64,000 nucleotides of DNA, taken from assembly GCA_037447605.1 (NCBI GenBank), contig CM074807.1, positions 919,963 to 983,962 of the forward strand. Direction: 5' to 3'. The translations under genes were made by a program, and so were the position numbers. The notes beneath the pieces were generated by a model that was not told the origin of the DNA, ran no database searches, and saw only the letters and a program-made list of their open reading frames with translations. Shown here in pieces: positions 47,626-63,917 of this stretch; the first letter of the stretch is position 1; every line of letters begins with the position of its first letter. The DNA comes from Zygnema circumcarinatum (taxonomy: Eukaryota; Streptophyta; Zygnematophyceae; Zygnematales; Zygnemataceae).

Positions 47626-50106
47626 ATGGCGCCAGCTGTAGCCACGGCCATGGCCATGGCGGGGCCGCTGCCGGGAGGCCTGCCGCCGCTCGCTGTCGAC
47701 ATCCGAAGCCTCACGGACGCGGGAGCCATGACACGTCTGCTGCACGAAACCATTGCGAGGGAGAGGGATATAGACACGGAGTTGGAGCACCTGCTGACTC
47801 AGCGGACCGAGCTGGAGAAGAAGCTGTTAGGGCTGCACAAGGCAGGAAGCGTGCTGGAGCTCGTGAGGGCGGATGCAGATGCCATGCTTGCAAGCGTGCG
47901 TTCAACGTGTGCTTTGGCTGAGCATGTGAGTGGGAAGGTACGGGAGCTTGATCTCTCGCAGTCGAGAGTGCAGGAGACGATCACGCGTATTGAGGCGATC
48001 GTAGATAGGACGCATTGTATTGATGGTGTGAAGACAGCGCTGGATACGGAAGACTATGAAGCGGCAGCGAAATATGTCGAGAAATTTTTGCATCTTGATA
48101 GGGAGTTCCATGCATTTCCTGTAGGGGAGGGGCAGGGCGAGAGTGCCGTTGAACAGAAAAGGCAGTTGCTGGAATCAAAAGCGAAGCTGGAAGAGGTTAT
48201 CAGGAGGAAGTTTGCTGAAGCAGCAGACAATCGGGATCAGGAAAGTGTGGAGAGGTTTGCAAAACTATTCGCTCCGCTTGGACTGCAGGAGGAAGGTTTA
48301 AGGTGTTTTGTTGGATACTTGAGAAAGGTAGTAGCCTTGAGAGCGAGGGAGGAATACGAATCATTAGTGGAAGCCCTGGATCCTGCTACAGCGCCGGTGG
48401 ACTCAGCTGCACCAGACTTCGTTGAAACCATCACCAGCTTGTTCAGAGATGTTGCTCTCGGGGTAGAAAGCAACGAGGAGCTTCTCCGAGGAATTTACTC
48501 TGAAGACGGCATTGTTTACGCCATAAGGGAGTTGCAAGAGGAGGTAGAGACAAGGGGAACCACCATTGTAAAAAAGTATATCGAGGTCCGCAAGCTTTCT
48601 CGGCTTGCCAAGGATGTCGCTGCAGCGAAGAATGCTGTCGCGGCCGTTGTAGAAGGCCCAAACCCGAGAGATGTGGAGCTTTACTTGGAGGAGATGTTAA
48701 TGCTATCCAAACGGAGCGAAGATTATGCGTCATTTATGTTGAATAAGTTGAGAGATGCTGAGCAATCAGGAGCACAAGTCAGTCCTCGAGCAGCCAACAT
48801 GTTTAAAGTCGGCAATTTTAACCGTGCCATTCAAGAACTAACCTCCTATTACGTCCTTTTAGAAGAGTTTTTCATGTGTGAAAACGTCAGGAAGGCCATT
48901 CGTATAGATGAATTGGTACCTGATGCCCTCACAACATCAATGGTGGATGATGTATTCTACATTCTACAGAACTGTGCCCGTAGAGCGATCTCGACGGGTA
49001 ATGTTCAGCCGGTTTTGGCAGCTCTGAATTACATCAATGGTCTGCTTAATGCTGATTTCAAGGAGGCGCTTCAAAGAAAGCTTCGTGAGCCAAATCTGGC
49101 TGCCCGACTGTTTCCTGCCGCTGGAGTGGCTGTACCTAAGACGGGGACTGAAATTGCTTCAGCCCTTAACAACGTTGATGTCAGTGCGGAATATGTCCTG
49201 AAGCTTCGGCATGACATTGACGAGCATTGTGGTGAGGTATGGCTGCGTAAACTCCAGAAACACACACCTCAACTATGCAAGCAAGCTTCCGCTTTTGTGA
49301 TTTTTCTTACCAGCTAGCCAAGTGCAACCATCCTTCATGTACATCCATAAGAAGATGGACAATCATATGCGCAGAGTAATATATTGCCAAGGTGCTTCAG
49401 AAAAGCATTGCTCACATTTAGTTGTGCTTGTTAATCATTAATTCTAAAAGTATTGCTTTGTTTTGCTGTGTCGCAGGTGTTTCCAGGGCCCGCCGAACGC
49501 GAGAAAGTGCGAACATGCCTCAACGATCTTGCTGAAACCAGCAACGGATTTAAACAACTGGCAAACACCGGCTTGGAGGAACTGGCAAAGGGCATTACGC
49601 CGAGGCTACGGACCATACTTGACTCTCTTGGTACTGTTTCTTACGAACTGACGGAGGCGCAGTATGCAGAGAATGAAGTCAATGATCCGTGGGTCCAGAA
49701 GCTTCTTCTTGCAGTGGAGACTAGCGCTGTATGGCTGCAACCTCTGCTCACAACAAATAATTACGACTCTCTCGTACATCTCATCATTGACTTTATTGTG
49801 AAAAGGTTAGAGGTCATGATGACCCAGAAGAGATTCAACCAGCTTGGAGGGCTGCAGCTCGACAGAGACGCCCGGACTTTACTCGTTCACTTTTCAGGGA
49901 TGACTTCTCGCACGGTTAGGGATAAGTTCGCTCGGCTAACTCAAATGGCTCAGATCTTGAATTTAGAGAAGGTTACTGAGATATTGGACTATTGGGGAGA
50001 GAATTCGGGTCCGACAACATGGCGGTTAACGCCTGCAGAGGTTCGGACAATTTTAGGACTGCGGATAGATTTCAAGCACGAGGCTATAAACCAATTGCGT
50101 TTGTAG
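47626..50106 (+). CDS. COG4: Conserved oligomeric Golgi complex subunit 4
   Basis: Two exons, 47626-49236 and 49477-50106, give 746 residues. The start at 47626 is in GAGCCATGG. The N-terminal helical region (SLTDAGAMTRLLHETIARE, VELYLEEMLMLSKRSEDY) and C-terminal blocks (FNQLGGLQLDRDARTL, SRTVRDKFARLTQMAQILN, WRLTPAEVRTILGLR) are those of COG4. Length fits the family. COG4 is part of lobe A of the COG tether and binds Golgi SNARE machinery to guide retrograde vesicles at the Golgi. The single intron is phase 0, so this gene is much less interrupted than its neighbours. Confidence 0.97.
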
Positions 50107-51227
50107 TACTCTCGGAAGAATGCTTTGGTTTACTTTTTGCTCTAACAGTTGGTTCTTCAGGAGGCGGTTTACTTGTGACTACTTGTGCTTGACATGTGGA
50201 GCTGTTCGAGCCAAGCAGGTAGCTTAGTGTAGGGGGTGGCAATTTTACGGTCATAATCTGTACACTTAGTCAATCGAGGATGTCCGGTTTTTGCCTCTTA
50301 TTGTGTACGCTTCACGAAAACGCGTATCGTTCCTTACTTGTTTTTTTGACTTCTTACTCGTCTCTCAATAATGCACCTTCTGCATGAAACAAGCGAACTG
50401 TCAGAGCACGCTCACATGCACTAAGCTGATTTGCAACACAGACAATCGAGGATGTCCGGTTTTTGCCTCTTACTGTGTACGCTTCACGAAAACGCGTATC
50501 GTTCCTTACTTGTTTTACTTCTTACTCGTCCCTCAATAATGCACCTTCTGCATGAAACAAGCGAACTGTCAGAGTACGCTCACATTCACTAAACTGATTT
50601 GCAACACAGACTTTACTTGGTTCTCAATCAACAGCCACTGCTGACAGACACTAAAGCTGTTTTGAAGAGGTCACCGTCACCTGGCCATCTCTGAATTGTG
50701 GCTGATTTTGGAGCTTAAAAGAAACCTGAGATTCTGCAGAGGCATGTTCGTCCATTTCCTCTGCGACTGTGCTGCCTGGTCGTGACAATAGCAGCCAACT
50801 ATATTCCTGACGACGATGAACGACCATCATAGTGATAAGGTAACTTTCATAAGGAGTCTACAAAATCAGGGGAAAGTGGGCGAGAACACAAACAGAGTGC
50901 CCTGAAAGAACCCTTCGGACAATGCCAATATTTCTTCGCCTATCCCCTGGTTTACATGCAAACGCAAACGGTTTTGTCCTTGCGCACGTTCCAAAGCGAT
51001 CCAGGTAAAAAGACCGCCTGAGGATTCAAAATGTACAAACGCCTCCAGGATTTACAAGTGCAATATCATCCTCTCAACTAGGGTAGAACCATCCATAACC
51101 AGGAAGCGTAATATGCAACGAGCATATTCAAAAGCCAGAAGGAAAGTGAGATAAACGATTAAACTCTTTCCAAACACAATAAATAAACATTTGTTTCCCA
51201 ACTTCATAAGCTCTTACTTTTCTAGTT
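50107..51227. other. Spacer with a 172-bp direct duplication
   Basis: The COG4 3' UTR and the 3' side of the minus-strand gene at 51228. A direct tandem duplication with period 172 occupies about 50268-50612. I see no gene here. Confidence 0.7.
50268..50612. repeat. Tandem duplication, two copies, period 172 bp
   Basis: The sequence starting CAATCGAGGATGTCCGG at 50271 recurs at 50443, and the copies match through GCACCTTCTGCATGAAAC to TTTGCAACACAGAC. Only a few substitutions and a short T-run difference separate the copies, so the event is fairly recent. Confidence 0.9.
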
Positions 51228-51995
51228 CTATAGAGCTCTAGCAAGGGAAATCGCTTGTTGACAATGTACCTTGGCTTGCTCAAGCCTATCTAGCAAAGTC
51301 TGAGGCTTCTGTGCAGAAGCAACCAGATCCATGTCCATAGTCAGCAATTTAGTAACTCTCAGAAGCTCAAAAACTATTTGCTGTTTCTCTTCATCGTCCC
51401 ATAGTGAATCAGCATCACTCTTTACGCGCTCCAGCACTACATATCCGGCAGCAGCCATGCTGGCGCCTGAACCGAATGGCCGCTCCAATAAACCGCTGAA
51501 AACCACCAGAACATTTACTATTTTGTCCTTTATACTTGCTACGCTTGCTTTTCTTCTTTGCAGCTCCGCAGCTTCTAATTCCTTAACTTCATTTTCAGCT
51601 GGCTGCATGGTGTCGGTCCCAGTTGAAGCAAGCACCAAGTCTTCCTTTGCCTCTTCAGAAGGTAAAGCCTGACAGCGAACAGTACTGCTACGAGCTGCTC
51701 TACCTTCATCCATGGAGCCGAGCCTCTTCCATTGAGCAGTGGCCTCCTGCACCTGCAGCTCCCTCCCGCCAGACTTGGGCTTGCAAGGCTGAGCACGAGC
51801 CCCGAGTCTCTTGAGACAGGCGCTTTTGAGAGTCTGCACACCTCGTCCTCCTGCGACTGTCATGAAGCTCGGGACAATTTGCAGAACTGTGATGTTTTGA
51901 AGTGTTTTGCAAGAGTGAAAAGTGGCCGTGGAGCATGTCGCAATGAAAGGAGAAGCGCAGGGAGCCATTGTAAACCGCTTCCCCTGCTCTGCCAA
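51228..51995 (-). CDS. Probable plastid-targeted protein of unknown function, intronless
   Basis: A single 255-codon frame, with starts possible at 51995 or at 51968 (MAPCASPFIATCSTATFHSC). The N-terminal 50-60 residues are rich in Ser, Thr, Ala and basic residues and poor in acidic ones, like a chloroplast transit peptide. After an acidic Glu-rich linker comes a conserved-looking helical domain: KDKIVNVLVVFSGLLERPFG, AAAGYVVLERVKSDADSLW, EKQQIVFELLRVTKLLTMD, and a C-terminal helix with QAKVHCQQAISLARAL. I do not recognise a named family. The regular amphipathic pattern and codon order argue that it is real. Confidence 0.7.
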   Translation of the reverse strand: MAEQGKRFTMAPCASPFIATCSTATFHSCKTLQNITVLQIVPSFMTVAGGRGVQTLKSACLKRLGARAQPCKPKSGGRELQVQEATAQWKRLGSMDEGRAARSSTVRCQALPSEEAKEDLVLASTGTDTMQPAENEVKELEAAELQRRKASVASIKDKIVNVLVVFSGLLERPFGSGASMAAAGYVVLERVKSDADSLWDDEEKQQIVFELLRVTKLLTMDMDLVASAQKPQTLLDRLEQAKVHCQQAISLARAL

Positions 51996-52573
51996 ACTAT
52001 AAATAAAAAAAACTCAAGAATCAAACGAATTCCAAGAATCTAAAGAATGTCAAGTAGAAGTCGAATGGGAGTAAGAAGGAGATGCAGTCGAGGCGAGAGA
52101 GAGCGTTGCGGCATATGCCTGCAAATGAGAGAGTTCCCTGGAGCTTGAAAAGCACGGACGGACGCTGGGACACCACATGACGGACGCCGGTAAATACACT
52201 GAAGGACAATTATTTTTGCATTTGAAGGACAGGAAAATTTTTGCGAAAGAATATGCTTCTCTCCAGTCCTTCGTGGTTCCACATTTTGCCTTTGTCCATG
52301 TACATTTGATGGCCTCGCCATCGTGAGTTCAATGAAAGTTTTCCCTTTCTCCTCAAGCCTTGATTTATTTCAATACAGATCTTCATAGAAAAAGGGGAGG
52401 GGGAAAGAACGCGCAGGAAGGCGACGCTGGAAATTTCATGCAATGACTATCTTAGATTTCTTTTTGCTTTGAATCAGAGCTGGAATTATGCTGCTTTTGT
52501 AGAGTGAAATCAGCTCTATTTGGAACTGAGGACTGGTCCGTGGCTCTACTCTCGCCTTGCTTTATTTCCCATC
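51996..52573. promoter_or_regulatory. Divergent upstream region
   Basis: Upstream sequence of the minus-strand gene at 51228-51995 and of the kinase-like gene's possible first exon at 52574. No repeats or clear motifs were seen. Confidence 0.4.
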
Positions 52574-55500
52574 ATGGAATTCTCAAGCTACAATACAAGA
52601 CCTTTAAGCTCGCCAGGAGTAGCTGCATCCCAGCAAACAGTGCATAGCTTCTGTTTTCTCAAGTTTCATGGCGATATAGTGAAGCATTCGAAGTTGGGAG
52701 GCTGTCAGCTGAATCATTGTTCGTCTTTCGACGGGAAGCGACTTCACATAAAGCGAAATGCAGACTGTGGAAAACTGGCCTTCGGCAAGGCGAAAGTTAA
52801 TGAAGAATGCACATCAGGCTTAATACGAGGCAGCAAGGCAGGTGAAATTGAAACTCAAGTTACAATTTTTTTTCAAATGTGTATGCGCAAAACTAAAATA
52901 TCTTTCCTTACCATAATGCCATGTTAATCTGACTCAACAACTAACCCTTGTTTAAGGAAAGGAAAAGTCAGTCATTTTGTCTCAATCACACGGTTCTGTT
53001 GTTTCTGCTCCTTGGCTTTCGTCACGTTTTGGTTGCCATTAAATAGCAATGAAGACATTCTCGTTATGCGTATAGTGGCCAGACATTGCGAAGCAGGCAT
53101 GCAAGTTTTCTAGACTTTCTTTTTTGCTCTTGTAAAAACGTAGTTCACGTCTTCTAATAAAATCTTGAACTTGAGATAAAGCAATAATGCCGCACATCGT
53201 AATGTGTTCCATAGGCACCTCTGTCGTCAACGCAAAGGCTTCGTTACCAACTTTCCTTGCTTCAGCTGATCAATTGCACCCGCAATAATGCAGGAGTCCT
53301 ACTGCCTTGGTATCACAGTCTACTCTCTGACGATGCTTTTTGGAATCACATTGTCATGCTTTGCAGAGCGACCAAACAGAAGAAAGAAAGCCTCATTTGC
53401 TGCTTCCTTCAGCAAAGAGCATGGAGGAGATCTATGATGCGCTGGCACAACGGCTGATGACTGCAGCAGAAACTGCGACCGGAGAGCATAAGTATTTTGT
53501 TGCTTTGGCGGGCTCACCCGGAGCCGGCAAAAGCACTGTTGCAGCTGAGGTAGTCCGTCGAGTGAATGCAGCGCAGAAAGAAGTCAGCGGAAGTGCTGGC
53601 CCGGACTTGGCCGCGGCTGTTCCAATGGACGGCTTCCACTTATACAAATGGCAGCTCGATTGCTTCAAGGTTTGATTCCTCTAAGTTCTCTAAGTTGTCT
53701 GTCAGATCGAGAAGAAGGACTCCATTGAGTTATGGGATGCATTTCTGGCAGGATTCGTACACTAGTTTCCACTCTTATCCGATTGTTCTTGAATGTAATT
53801 GTGACAGTATGAGGATATTTAGCGAGGTTGGGATCACAGTAACAAGGTTTACCTTAGCTTGCCCGCTACGAAGGTTGAGATTGAACGAAACCGTACATTA
53901 TGCAATTCGGATTGTCATTGTCAGAGATTAAGATGATGTGAAACGAACAGATCCATGCCTTATTATTTTGAAGACTGATCGATAGGATTCCTTACTACTA
54001 GAAATGTAGGCGATCAGACCAATACTTCCTCCTTGCCAAATCGAAATCTGGAGTCACGACTCTGTGAGCACATTATGACATATTCCATAGAGGAATCATC
54101 AACAGTTAGTTGAGTGGTGTTTACAAAAAGCTTTCTTGAGTCTAGAGTTTAGCTAAGGAGTAACTTATAGAACTTGTGGGGAATGGGACACAAAGCAGGA
54201 TCCAAAGGAGGCGCGTGCTCGCAGAGGAGGTGAGCTGCGTTCAACCCAGAATAGATTGCATCTCCACAAATAGCACCATTTCATGTGGAGTTCATGAAAC
54301 TTTAGCAAAGGTTGAGAAGAGACAGCTCGGTCTGATTATGAGAGTGCTTTCCGGAACAGTTTAACGTGATGGCTTAGCCTCATGGAGTGCAGGTCGTCAG
54401 ACAAATTTCAAAATGATTATTCTGAGAGGCTAAGTATTCAATCACTAATAATCTCCTTCGTTTGAAGCCATTTCGATAGAGATGTCTTATATCGGCGAAT
54501 AGCAAAGCTCCTAACTGTGCGATTCTGGTGAAACAGCTCCTTGGACCTTTAATCCTGAGGCTCTCACTCGGCATTTGGCACGTATTCGGGCAAAGGTGGG
54601 GTCCACTTGATCAGAAATTTCCATGTAGTTTTGTGTTATATTACTAGACATACAGTCCCCGCCTTTACTAGCCGTAGTATTCTCCTGTGAAAGGAGGCCC
54701 ATATTATACAACTGGCAGTACAGTATTGAACTGCCAATGAGCTCAGGGTTGGATGGCAGGGCAGCGGATATCTGCCATCTTTTAATCATGGGGTTGGAGA
54801 CCCTGTGGAGAGAGACATTTTTGTGAATCCGGAGTAAGCTGCCAAACGAGAGGGGGTTTCCCGCTGCTTAACTGAAGTCAATGCTTTGTGCTTAAGGGTG
54901 CCATGATATATAATTTACAGTCGGCTCGTTGGCAGTTTACAATCCCTATTTCACGAGTGCTTGCATCAATAGCTCCCATGCGATGGTTTCCCCACCCTGC
55001 ATTCGACATTGACTGAGTCAATCGTTGTGGCGGAGGGTTGTGCAGGGTCCGAGTTGTAGTGGTGGAGGGCAATTACTTGCTGCTTGACGAGGACTCATGG
55101 TCCAATTTAGGTCCATTGTTTGATGAGAAATGGTAAGGGCTATTTATTCACTGAAGGTTGTACTCCTTGCCAATGTTCTGACAGGCGAAAGCTCCTATCA
55201 TATTCATGAATGTTTAGAAGTCGGCGTGTTGTCGTTTGGGCAATGCTAAACCCCTCTACGTACATTGAATCGTGAGAGCGGGGGGGAGGGGGAGGGGAGA
55301 GGGAAGGGGAGGGGTAGGGGGATGGGGAAGAAGGGAGAGAGGAAAGGAGAGGGGAGAGAGAGAGAGAGAGGAGGGAGGGGGTGAGGGGGGAAAACGGCGC
55401 GAGAGCGGGGAGGGCGAGGGGGGGGACAGGGGATGAGGAGAGGGAGAAAGAGAGAGGGAGGGCGAGAGAGAGTGTGAGGGAGGAAGAGAAGTAACGCCGC

Positions 55501-56175
55501 GTGCCGCAGTTTGGTGCTACTCCAGGTTCATTGACGTGGACCTTGATGAGGCCATGCAGCGTGTTGAAAAACGACACGTGGCAACAGGTAAACATCGGGC
55601 ACCTCGCAAGCAGTTCCTTCCACACCACCTGAGGAAGGTGCTCTGTCATTGTGACGGGGAATGTGTGCAGATGCATCTCAATACCACCTCAATGCATGTC
55701 TCGGAGTCAAAGAATGGGCAGTGCAAAAATACGTTGGTTCTTTTCGGCAGAAGCTTATTCAAGGCGTTCGTTCATGCATTGGCCGTCTCTTTTATCTTCC
55801 TTTGACGCATTTGAATGTCCTCTCTGCCTTGCTTTTGGTTGTTCCAGGGAAGCCACCAGATGTTGCCAAGTGGAGGGTAAGATCTATATGCTCAGAAACA
55901 TGTCATTAGACCCTACTGCATCCAGAGACTTCTCTAATGTTGGGTTTTTTCTGATACGGTTATTCTGCTGCAATGCTATCAGTGAGTATGATTGCCAGAT
56001 TTGCTTGCCAGCCTTCAGCACTTAGGCTGGAATGTCTGTTTCCTTATGAAGGGTTCCGCTTTTCATCATTCAGATCAGCTACAACGATCGCCCTAATGCG
56101 GAGCTGATCATGAAGACTAAGGACCGGGCTGACGTCATCATCCCTTCACTCCCTGAGGCTCGATTTGGCGGCTGA
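52574..56175 (+). CDS. P-loop uridine kinase / phosphoribulokinase-like protein
   Basis: Secure exons: 53367-53669, 54199-54229, 54537-54595, 54760-54833, 55046-55132, 55526-55587, 55848-55876, 56074-56175, all phases closing. A probable upstream exon starts at 52574 (MEFSSYNTRPLSSPG..., Ser/basic-rich, transit-peptide-like); its donor is uncertain, with CAA|GTTACA near 52859 fitting the phase. Without it the first ATG is 53421 (MEEIYDALAQRL). Walker A GSPGAGKST, then PMDGFHLYKWQLD, PWTFNPEAL, GVGDPVERDIFV, the Walker B-like strand VVVVEGNYLLLDE, WFIDVDLDEAMQRVEKRHVATG and ISYNDRPNAELI. This matches the plant P-loop NTPase family resembling bacterial uridine kinase-like and pantothenate kinase-like proteins. 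The substrate is unknown. Two exons are very small (31 and 29 nt). Confidence 0.88.
55280..55480. repeat. GGGA/GA-rich tract in intron of kinase-like gene
   Basis: Purine-rich low-complexity sequence in the intron between the exons ending at 55132 and starting at 55526. It creates a false Ser/Pro-rich minus-strand frame. Confidence 0.85.
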
Positions 56176-57264
56176 AGGCGCATCGTTTCGGAGGGGAGAG
56201 AGCTGCTCATCTCCTCCTCCTTTTGTTTTTTTAGAGATTGAAAGAGAAGGGCAAGAATCTGCAGAACCCTGTGCCTTGTTTGAAGCTCAAGCAGCATATG
56301 TGGAACCCCCTTTAAAAACACCACAAGGTTTGTCGTAATGTGAGAGAGAGCCTTATGCGACCTTCAGCCTTTAGGGAGGAATGGAGTTGGAAGTTTTCCA
56401 GGGTATATTCCGCCTCATGAGGCACATAGACTTCAAATTTTGCATGGCGTCTATGTAGTCTCCTTCTTTCTAGTTTGACGAGGACTATCCAATTAGCGGA
56501 CATGTTCCAGTCTGTTTGAGGATTAATTGGAGGACTTGAAAGCCTCTGTTGGACCGACTTTCTGTTGAACTCTACTTTTTCATCTGTGATTAATTTTGTT
56601 TTAGTTGGTTCATGGTCGGTACAGCCCCATGGCGTGGATACTCCTAAGAATTTGCTAGAGTTAAATTTGCAAGGTTTATTGAATCGCAGAGTCAATGCCA
56701 ACAAGAAGAGGAAGAAGAGGAAGCTACAGAGGAACTGAAAACCCAAAACCCAAAACCCAAAACCAGAAACCAGAAACCCTGTTCTATGAGTGTCGAGAAT
56801 CAGTTCTAACACCAACGCGAACGACAAATTGTAACTGTAACTGGAACGGTAACTGTGACGCTGCCAGTTCAACTAAATAGCACGTCAGTAAAGCCATGTC
56901 AGCAGGATCTCTAGACACCCTCTGATTGGCTGCAAAAGATTTCGCACGTAGGCCCTCCCTATTATCAGCCCGTCGCACGATGACGTCGTCTACCGTCATC
57001 AAGTTTCCAGCTTCTGACAAACCGGAAACCCGCGGTTTCGTACCTGCCCGCACCATTCGTTCTAAATGGGCTAAAGCAGCAAAAAATATCGCTTAAAAAA
57101 GTCTCCTGAACCCATTCCCCTTATTTTCCTTTATTTTTGCAACTTATTTGGATTCGAGGGTTCAGGGCCGTGTCGGCGGCTCGGCCCCAAATCCCCTCCG
57201 GGCCCCACAGCTGGTCCCTTTCGCCCTCGTTTGGAAGGAAGCAGGAGGAGAGCAGCCCGCCGCC
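56176..57264. other. Spacer upstream of RPL41
   Basis: Contains the 3' UTR of the kinase-like gene and the RPL41 promoter. 56738-56780 is an AAACCC(A) run resembling degenerate telomeric repeat. I see no coding exon; the long minus-strand frame at 56312-56872 has no recognisable content. Confidence 0.5.
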
Positions 57265-57691
57265 ATGAGAGCCAAGGTGAGCTCCGGGCCTGAGCTGCCC
57301 CTGCTTCAGGCCATGGCGGGCGGGCAGGCGTTCAGAGGATGGGGGCAGTGGGAGCTGTCGAGAGCTCCAGCTTTCTGAGGCTTTTTAGGGCTGAGTTTGG
57401 TGTGGAGGGGAGGGGGTAGAGGAAGTTTTGGCTGTTGGGTTTGTTTTTGGAAAGGGTGTTGGTGGGTTGAAAGGCTTTTCATAGTGGCGAATGTGAAGAT
57501 TGTGGGCGGGATGTGTGTGTTGCGTGAGTTTGGTGAAGTGTTTGGATCTGCAGCCTTTGATTAGGGTTTCGTGAGACTTCATTTGACGAGGAGATATCGG
57601 ACGTGTTTGTGTGTGGTTTTTGCAGTGGAAGAAGAAGCGCATGCGTCGCCTGAAGCGGAAGCGCAGGAAGATGCGCCAAAGATCGAAGTAA
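57265..57691 (+). CDS. RPL41: 60S ribosomal protein L41 (25 residues)
   Basis: Two exons, 57265-57276 (ATG AGA GCC AAG) and 57626-57691, join to a 25-residue peptide of almost only Lys, Arg and Met, beginning MRAKWKKKRMRRLKRK and ending in SK. This is the universal eL41 sequence, a small helix of the large ribosomal subunit near the subunit interface. The start is in GCCGCCATGA. The intron (57277-57625) has GT-AG ends and holds a telo-box (TTAGGGTTT at 57561-57569), an element common in plant ribosomal protein genes. The gene is easily missed because each exon is very short. Confidence 0.96.
57561..57569 (-). promoter_or_regulatory. Telo-box in RPL41 intron 1
   Basis: AAACCCTAA on the minus strand. 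In plants, telo-boxes near the transcription start support coordinated expression of translation genes. Its place inside the first intron, close to the start, fits that use, but this is inference. Confidence 0.5.
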
Positions 57692-59351
57692 GCTCCTTGG
57701 GCCGATAGGATGGTGGGTGAAGAGCCATCGGAGGCCATGGCTGTCAATTTGCGTCGACGGAGGCATGACCATCATGCATATTGACTGCGATATGGGAGGG
57801 AGCAAGCTTTGAAGAGCAGAGGAGAAAACGCTTTGGGGGTTTTGCCAACGACTCTTTTACCGTTTTGGGGCACTGTAAAGATTGGTACCTTCTCACTATC
57901 TTTGACGGAAGGTCGAGATATGGCCCCGCGTAGTGAGGTTATAGCTAGAGTGTCGGCAAGCTCAGGCCCTGCTGTCACGTCACGTTAAGGGCTCGAACGC
58001 CTTGCACATCTTGTCTGGAAGTCAAAGTTTGAGCTGAGAAATCTAATCGAACCTTGTCTCGACTTCTCTCCACTGCACCTTTCCTGCCTGTTTGTGTTCG
58101 ATTGAGGCAAGCTCTGTTCGATGGTCGTCCTGGAATGATGAAATGCGTACCTGTCATATCGAAGGCTTTTCTCCACCTTTCTGTGTTTGTTTGTTTTTCT
58201 AAAACTTCTCTCTACTTTTCAATGGATGTAATCTTATGGATAGAACTTATGTCAGTCTTCTCTTGTTTCTTCAACTGGCTGACTCGGACCGTTTGAGCAC
58301 GTTAATTAAGTCTGGTGGACATGCCATTTTTTGACATTTCTCGAAGACATGGAATTCGAAACCAGTACATGCATTCCTGTGAAGCTAGTAGGAAGCGCAT
58401 AATCACAAGAACTGTTCTCGAGATGGTAAATTCTGAATGTCGAAGTTCGACATGCCCCACTGCCTGGCAGAAAGGATTTGAAATTTCGTGGTATTTGTAA
58501 ACTTCTGTAGTTATCAGGGGGGAACCAATATTTAGTTTATGGCTGTGCTGTCTGTAAATGAGACATTCAGAAGATGGCTTGACTGTAGTTTCACTCATAA
58601 GCATGTTTTACGAGCATGCATTGCACACAGACCATATGACCCTTTTGAGGAAAATTTAGGGCCATTCTAATAAAAACAATTGAAACTGAAGTGAAATACA
58701 TTATCACAGCAACGACCACTTGTTGAAAAAAGTCATCAAACCAAGAAGCACAAAAAAAAATTGCGTCTACTCTAGAATCAACTGCAGCACACAGGTAGCA
58801 GGGACTCCTTGCCTGCACCATACATGCTTCCTTCAGAAAGCCAGTGCCAAATGTTCCAAAAATCCAAGTGTTGTGTACAACGACCTACAAAGTTCGAGGA
58901 ATTGAATGCTTAGATGATGGCCTCTCTGCTCTAAGCCGCACCTGCGTACAAGTGAAGGGGCTTAACTTTATCGAGGGAATAAACTTGAGGAGCAGAAAGA
59001 AAGCCCCTAGACCTGTCTACATGTGCTCCAAATATCCTTACTCTCTACCGCCCATGAATTGTACAATCCCTTCTGCCTTCCTGAGTGTTCCAAAAGGCAA
59101 AAGTTGCTCCCGAGCTGCCGAAGTGTTGTCCTAACCGGGGCCACAGTTTTAAGGCCCTGACTGAATCTTGAACTGAGACAACAATAAAAAAATACCGCAA
59201 AGACCTGCACTTGATGCAGCACCTACAGTCACAAGATTATTACAAGTTGCAAGAGTTGCCCTGCAAGAGACTTCGCTTGGTAAGGCCACCCTGTTCGGGA
59301 GGACAATGATGACTCTGATGGCGATGATGATGTTCAACACGGTGATCATGA
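57692..59351. other. Convergent 3' spacer
   Basis: Contains the 3' UTRs of RPL41 (plus) and the methyltransferase-like gene (minus). 59310-59351 is an extension of the GAT/ATC repeat that codes the tail of the latter. I see nothing else that I can support. Confidence 0.5.

Positions 59352-63917
<4,566 letters not shown>

Noticed and set aside
56738-56780. Interstitial telomere
   Set aside because: The AAACCC(A) run is short and lacks the exact CCCTAAA register; it is noted only as a degenerate word run.
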